From: SVQP01 sp045603085
Lineage (GTDB): Bacteria > Bacillota > Clostridia > Oscillospirales > CAG-272
Reading direction: 5' to 3'
NCBI GenBank assembly: GCA_045603085.1
Contig: JAZULL010000010.1
Location: 1 to 15,044, forward strand
Length of the DNA: 15,044 nucleotides
Numbering within the stretch: the first letter of the stretch is position 1; each line of letters starts with the position of its first letter. A program made the translations under genes and the position numbers. Below the pieces are notes generated by a model, which was given only the letters and a program-made list of their open reading frames with translations, did no database searches and was not told the DNA's origin. Of this stretch, positions 13,570 through 15,044 are shown one piece after another.

Positions 13570-14967
13570 TTACTTACCTACACAAAAATGCGCGAAAATG
13601 CCGGCAACCACGTCCTCGGACACGGCTCTGCCGTCCACCTCGGCGATAGCCCCGGCCGCCTGCTCGACGTCGGAACAGCAAAGATCCACCGGCAAGCCCA
13701 TATCAATGGCGGCAATGGCATCCTGCATACGCTCGATGGCAGCGATCAGCGCGGCGTGCTGGCGCGCATTGGCCACCACGGCGTCGTGGCGCAGGTCGAT
13801 CGAGCCGTCGATAAACCGCTCCCCTACAGCCGTAACCAGCGCGTCATAGCCCTCACCGGTCTTGGCAGACAGACTGACCGTGCAGGTCGCAACGTCTGCA
13901 AGTCGCTCCTGCAGCACCGCGATCTGCTGTGCACTTGCGGCATCGGTCTTGTTGATCACGCCGATCACACAGCCGCTGTGATTTTTCAGCTTGCAGAGCA
14001 GGTCACCGTCCTCGTCGGTCAAGGCGGCGCAGGCGTCAAACACAGCCAGCACCAGCTCGGCACTCTCCAAGTGCTCCAACGCCCTCTGCACACCGATCTG
14101 CTCGACGTAATCGTCCGAGTCGCGCAAGCCCGCCGTATCGTGCAACCGCACCGTCACACGCCCGATGGCGGCGGTTTCGGTCAGCACGTCGCGCGTTGTG
14201 CCCGCGATATCGGTCACAATGGCGGCCTCCCTGCCCACAATGCGGTTATAAAGCGAGCTTTTTCCGCTGTTGGCGCGCCCGCAGATCACAGCAGGGATTC
14301 CCTCGGCAATCGCGTGACCCGTGCGATAGGTATCGGACAGCGCCCGAGTCCTTGCAAGCGCGTCGGCCAGCGCGTCGCGCATCTGCTCGCGGCTCATATC
14401 AGCCAGGTCCTCGTCGGGATAGTCAATGCGCGCAAAAATGCTGGACAGCACCATGCAAAGGCCCTTGTATATTTCATTTGTCTTTTTACTAAGACCGCCG
14501 CGCATGCCCGCACCCGAGAGCAGCATTTGCTCGCGCGTGCCCGCTTCAAGCAGATTGCCAAGCGCCTCGGCTGCGGAAAGCCCCAGCTTGCCGTTAATAA
14601 ACGCGCGCTTGGTAAACTCGCCCGCCTCGGCAGGTCTTGCTCCTGCGGCCAAGAGGCAGGTCAGCACCGCGCGGGTGACCAGGATGCCGCCATGGCAGGT
14701 GATCTCCACCGTGTCCTCTCCCGTAAACGAGTGCGGCGCGCGGAACACCACCGCCATGCCGTCATCCACCGGGAGGTCACCGTCCGATGCATCCACGATG
14801 CGGCCGTAAACCATATAATTGGCCTCCAACTCGGCAAGCCGCTTGCCGCCCGCGGGCAAAAAGACCCGGTCGGCAATTTCCACGGCGCGCTCTCCGCTGA
14901 CGCGCAGCAAGGCCACGCCGCCCTTGCCATACGGCGTGCTGATCGCCGCTATGGTATCCGTAATCAT
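13570..14967 (-). CDS. mnmE: tRNA uridine-5-carboxymethylaminomethyl modification GTPase MnmE
   Basis: This 465-residue protein works with MnmG to modify the wobble uridine (U34) of certain tRNAs. The N-terminal folate-binding domain starts DTIAAISTPYGKGGVALLRVSG, and HSFTGEDTVEITCHGG is a family hallmark. The GTPase domain has G1 GRANSGKSS (230-238; Ala where most have Pro), G2 GTTRD (256-260), G3 DTAG (277-280) and G4 NKTD (339-342). It ends with FCVGK, whose Cys462 belongs to the conserved C-(I/L/V)-G-K motif needed for modification. Length is normal. MnmE is usually followed by mnmG; here the next gene is the flavoenzyme, 30 bases on. The ATG has AGAGGT upstream. Confidence 0.97.
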   Translation of the reverse strand: MITDTIAAISTPYGKGGVALLRVSGERAVEIADRVFLPAGGKRLAELEANYMVYGRIVDASDGDLPVDDGMAVVFRAPHSFTGEDTVEITCHGGILVTRAVLTCLLAAGARPAEAGEFTKRAFINGKLGLSAAEALGNLLEAGTREQMLLSGAGMRGGLSKKTNEIYKGLCMVLSSIFARIDYPDEDLADMSREQMRDALADALARTRALSDTYRTGHAIAEGIPAVICGRANSGKSSLYNRIVGREAAIVTDIAGTTRDVLTETAAIGRVTVRLHDTAGLRDSDDYVEQIGVQRALEHLESAELVLAVFDACAALTDEDGDLLCKLKNHSGCVIGVINKTDAASAQQIAVLQERLADVATCTVSLSAKTGEGYDALVTAVGERFIDGSIDLRHDAVVANARQHAALIAAIERMQDAIAAIDMGLPVDLCCSDVEQAAGAIAEVDGRAVSEDVVAGIFAHFCVGK

Positions 14968-15004
14968 AAGAGTACCTCTGTCGTTTCCATAATATATCAG
15001 TTTA

Positions 15005-15010
15005 ATTATA
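15005..15010 (-). promoter_or_regulatory. Possible -10 box upstream of mnmE
   Basis: TATAAT on the - strand lies 37 bases before the mnmE start. The best upstream partner is TTGGCC at a long 19-base spacing, so the promoter is tentative. Confidence 0.35.
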
Positions 15011-15044
15011 TCGCACAGGATAAGTCGGAGGCCAAGCGGTCTTA

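Overview
The window looks like chromosomal DNA from a strictly anaerobic, Gram-positive, gut-type member of the Clostridia (Bacillota). This is inferred from strong AAGGAGG-type ribosome binding sites, consensus sigma-A promoters, tight 4-base gene overlaps, moderate-to-high GC, and the gene content: a radical SAM protein, an oxygen-sensitive enoate-reductase-type flavoenzyme and an aconitase X. A finer placement (for example Oscillospirales or Christensenellales) is only a guess. I see no phage genes, insertion sequences, rRNA or tRNA.

Layout of the + strand half. Positions 24-2719 hold a radical SAM protein with a C-terminal cysteine-rich domain, the AzlC/AzlD branched-chain amino acid exporter pair, and a membrane S26 signal-peptidase-like protein, all closely spaced. 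A hairpin, an acyltransferase-3 membrane protein (2778-3821) and a second hairpin follow. A near-perfect promoter at 3889-3917 then drives a PLP aminotransferase and tryptophanyl-tRNA synthetase, which end at a strong terminator (6276-6314). A new promoter with a palindrome in its spacer starts at 6325. It leads to a 33-codon ORF, a terminator-like hairpin directly before a Shine-Dalgarno sequence, and a four-gene cassette (6571-9504): methyltransferase, double GNAT acetyltransferase, P-loop kinase-like protein and GNAT. The first three genes overlap by 4 bases. The layout resembles a small-molecule modification or resistance cassette under attenuation control, but that is inference.

Layout of the - strand half. 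Reading leftward from 14967 are mnmE (tRNA U34 modification GTPase), a 688-residue FMN/4Fe-4S/FAD enoate-reductase-type enzyme, and the large and small subunits of a two-gene aconitase X. The series ends at a hairpin at 9531-9567 that also serves the convergent + strand cassette. A dehydratase next to an enoate reductase suggests removal of a hydroxyl group by dehydration followed by reduction of the alkene; the substrate is unknown.

The most unusual structure is an array of six different, fully self-complementary hairpins at 11335-11487, between the flavoenzyme and the aconitase X genes. Three of them repeat with an exact 22-base period and share the spacer ATATCAC. The outermost hairpin folds over the last codons and stop codon of the flavoenzyme gene. 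It matches no standard feature class that I can name with confidence.
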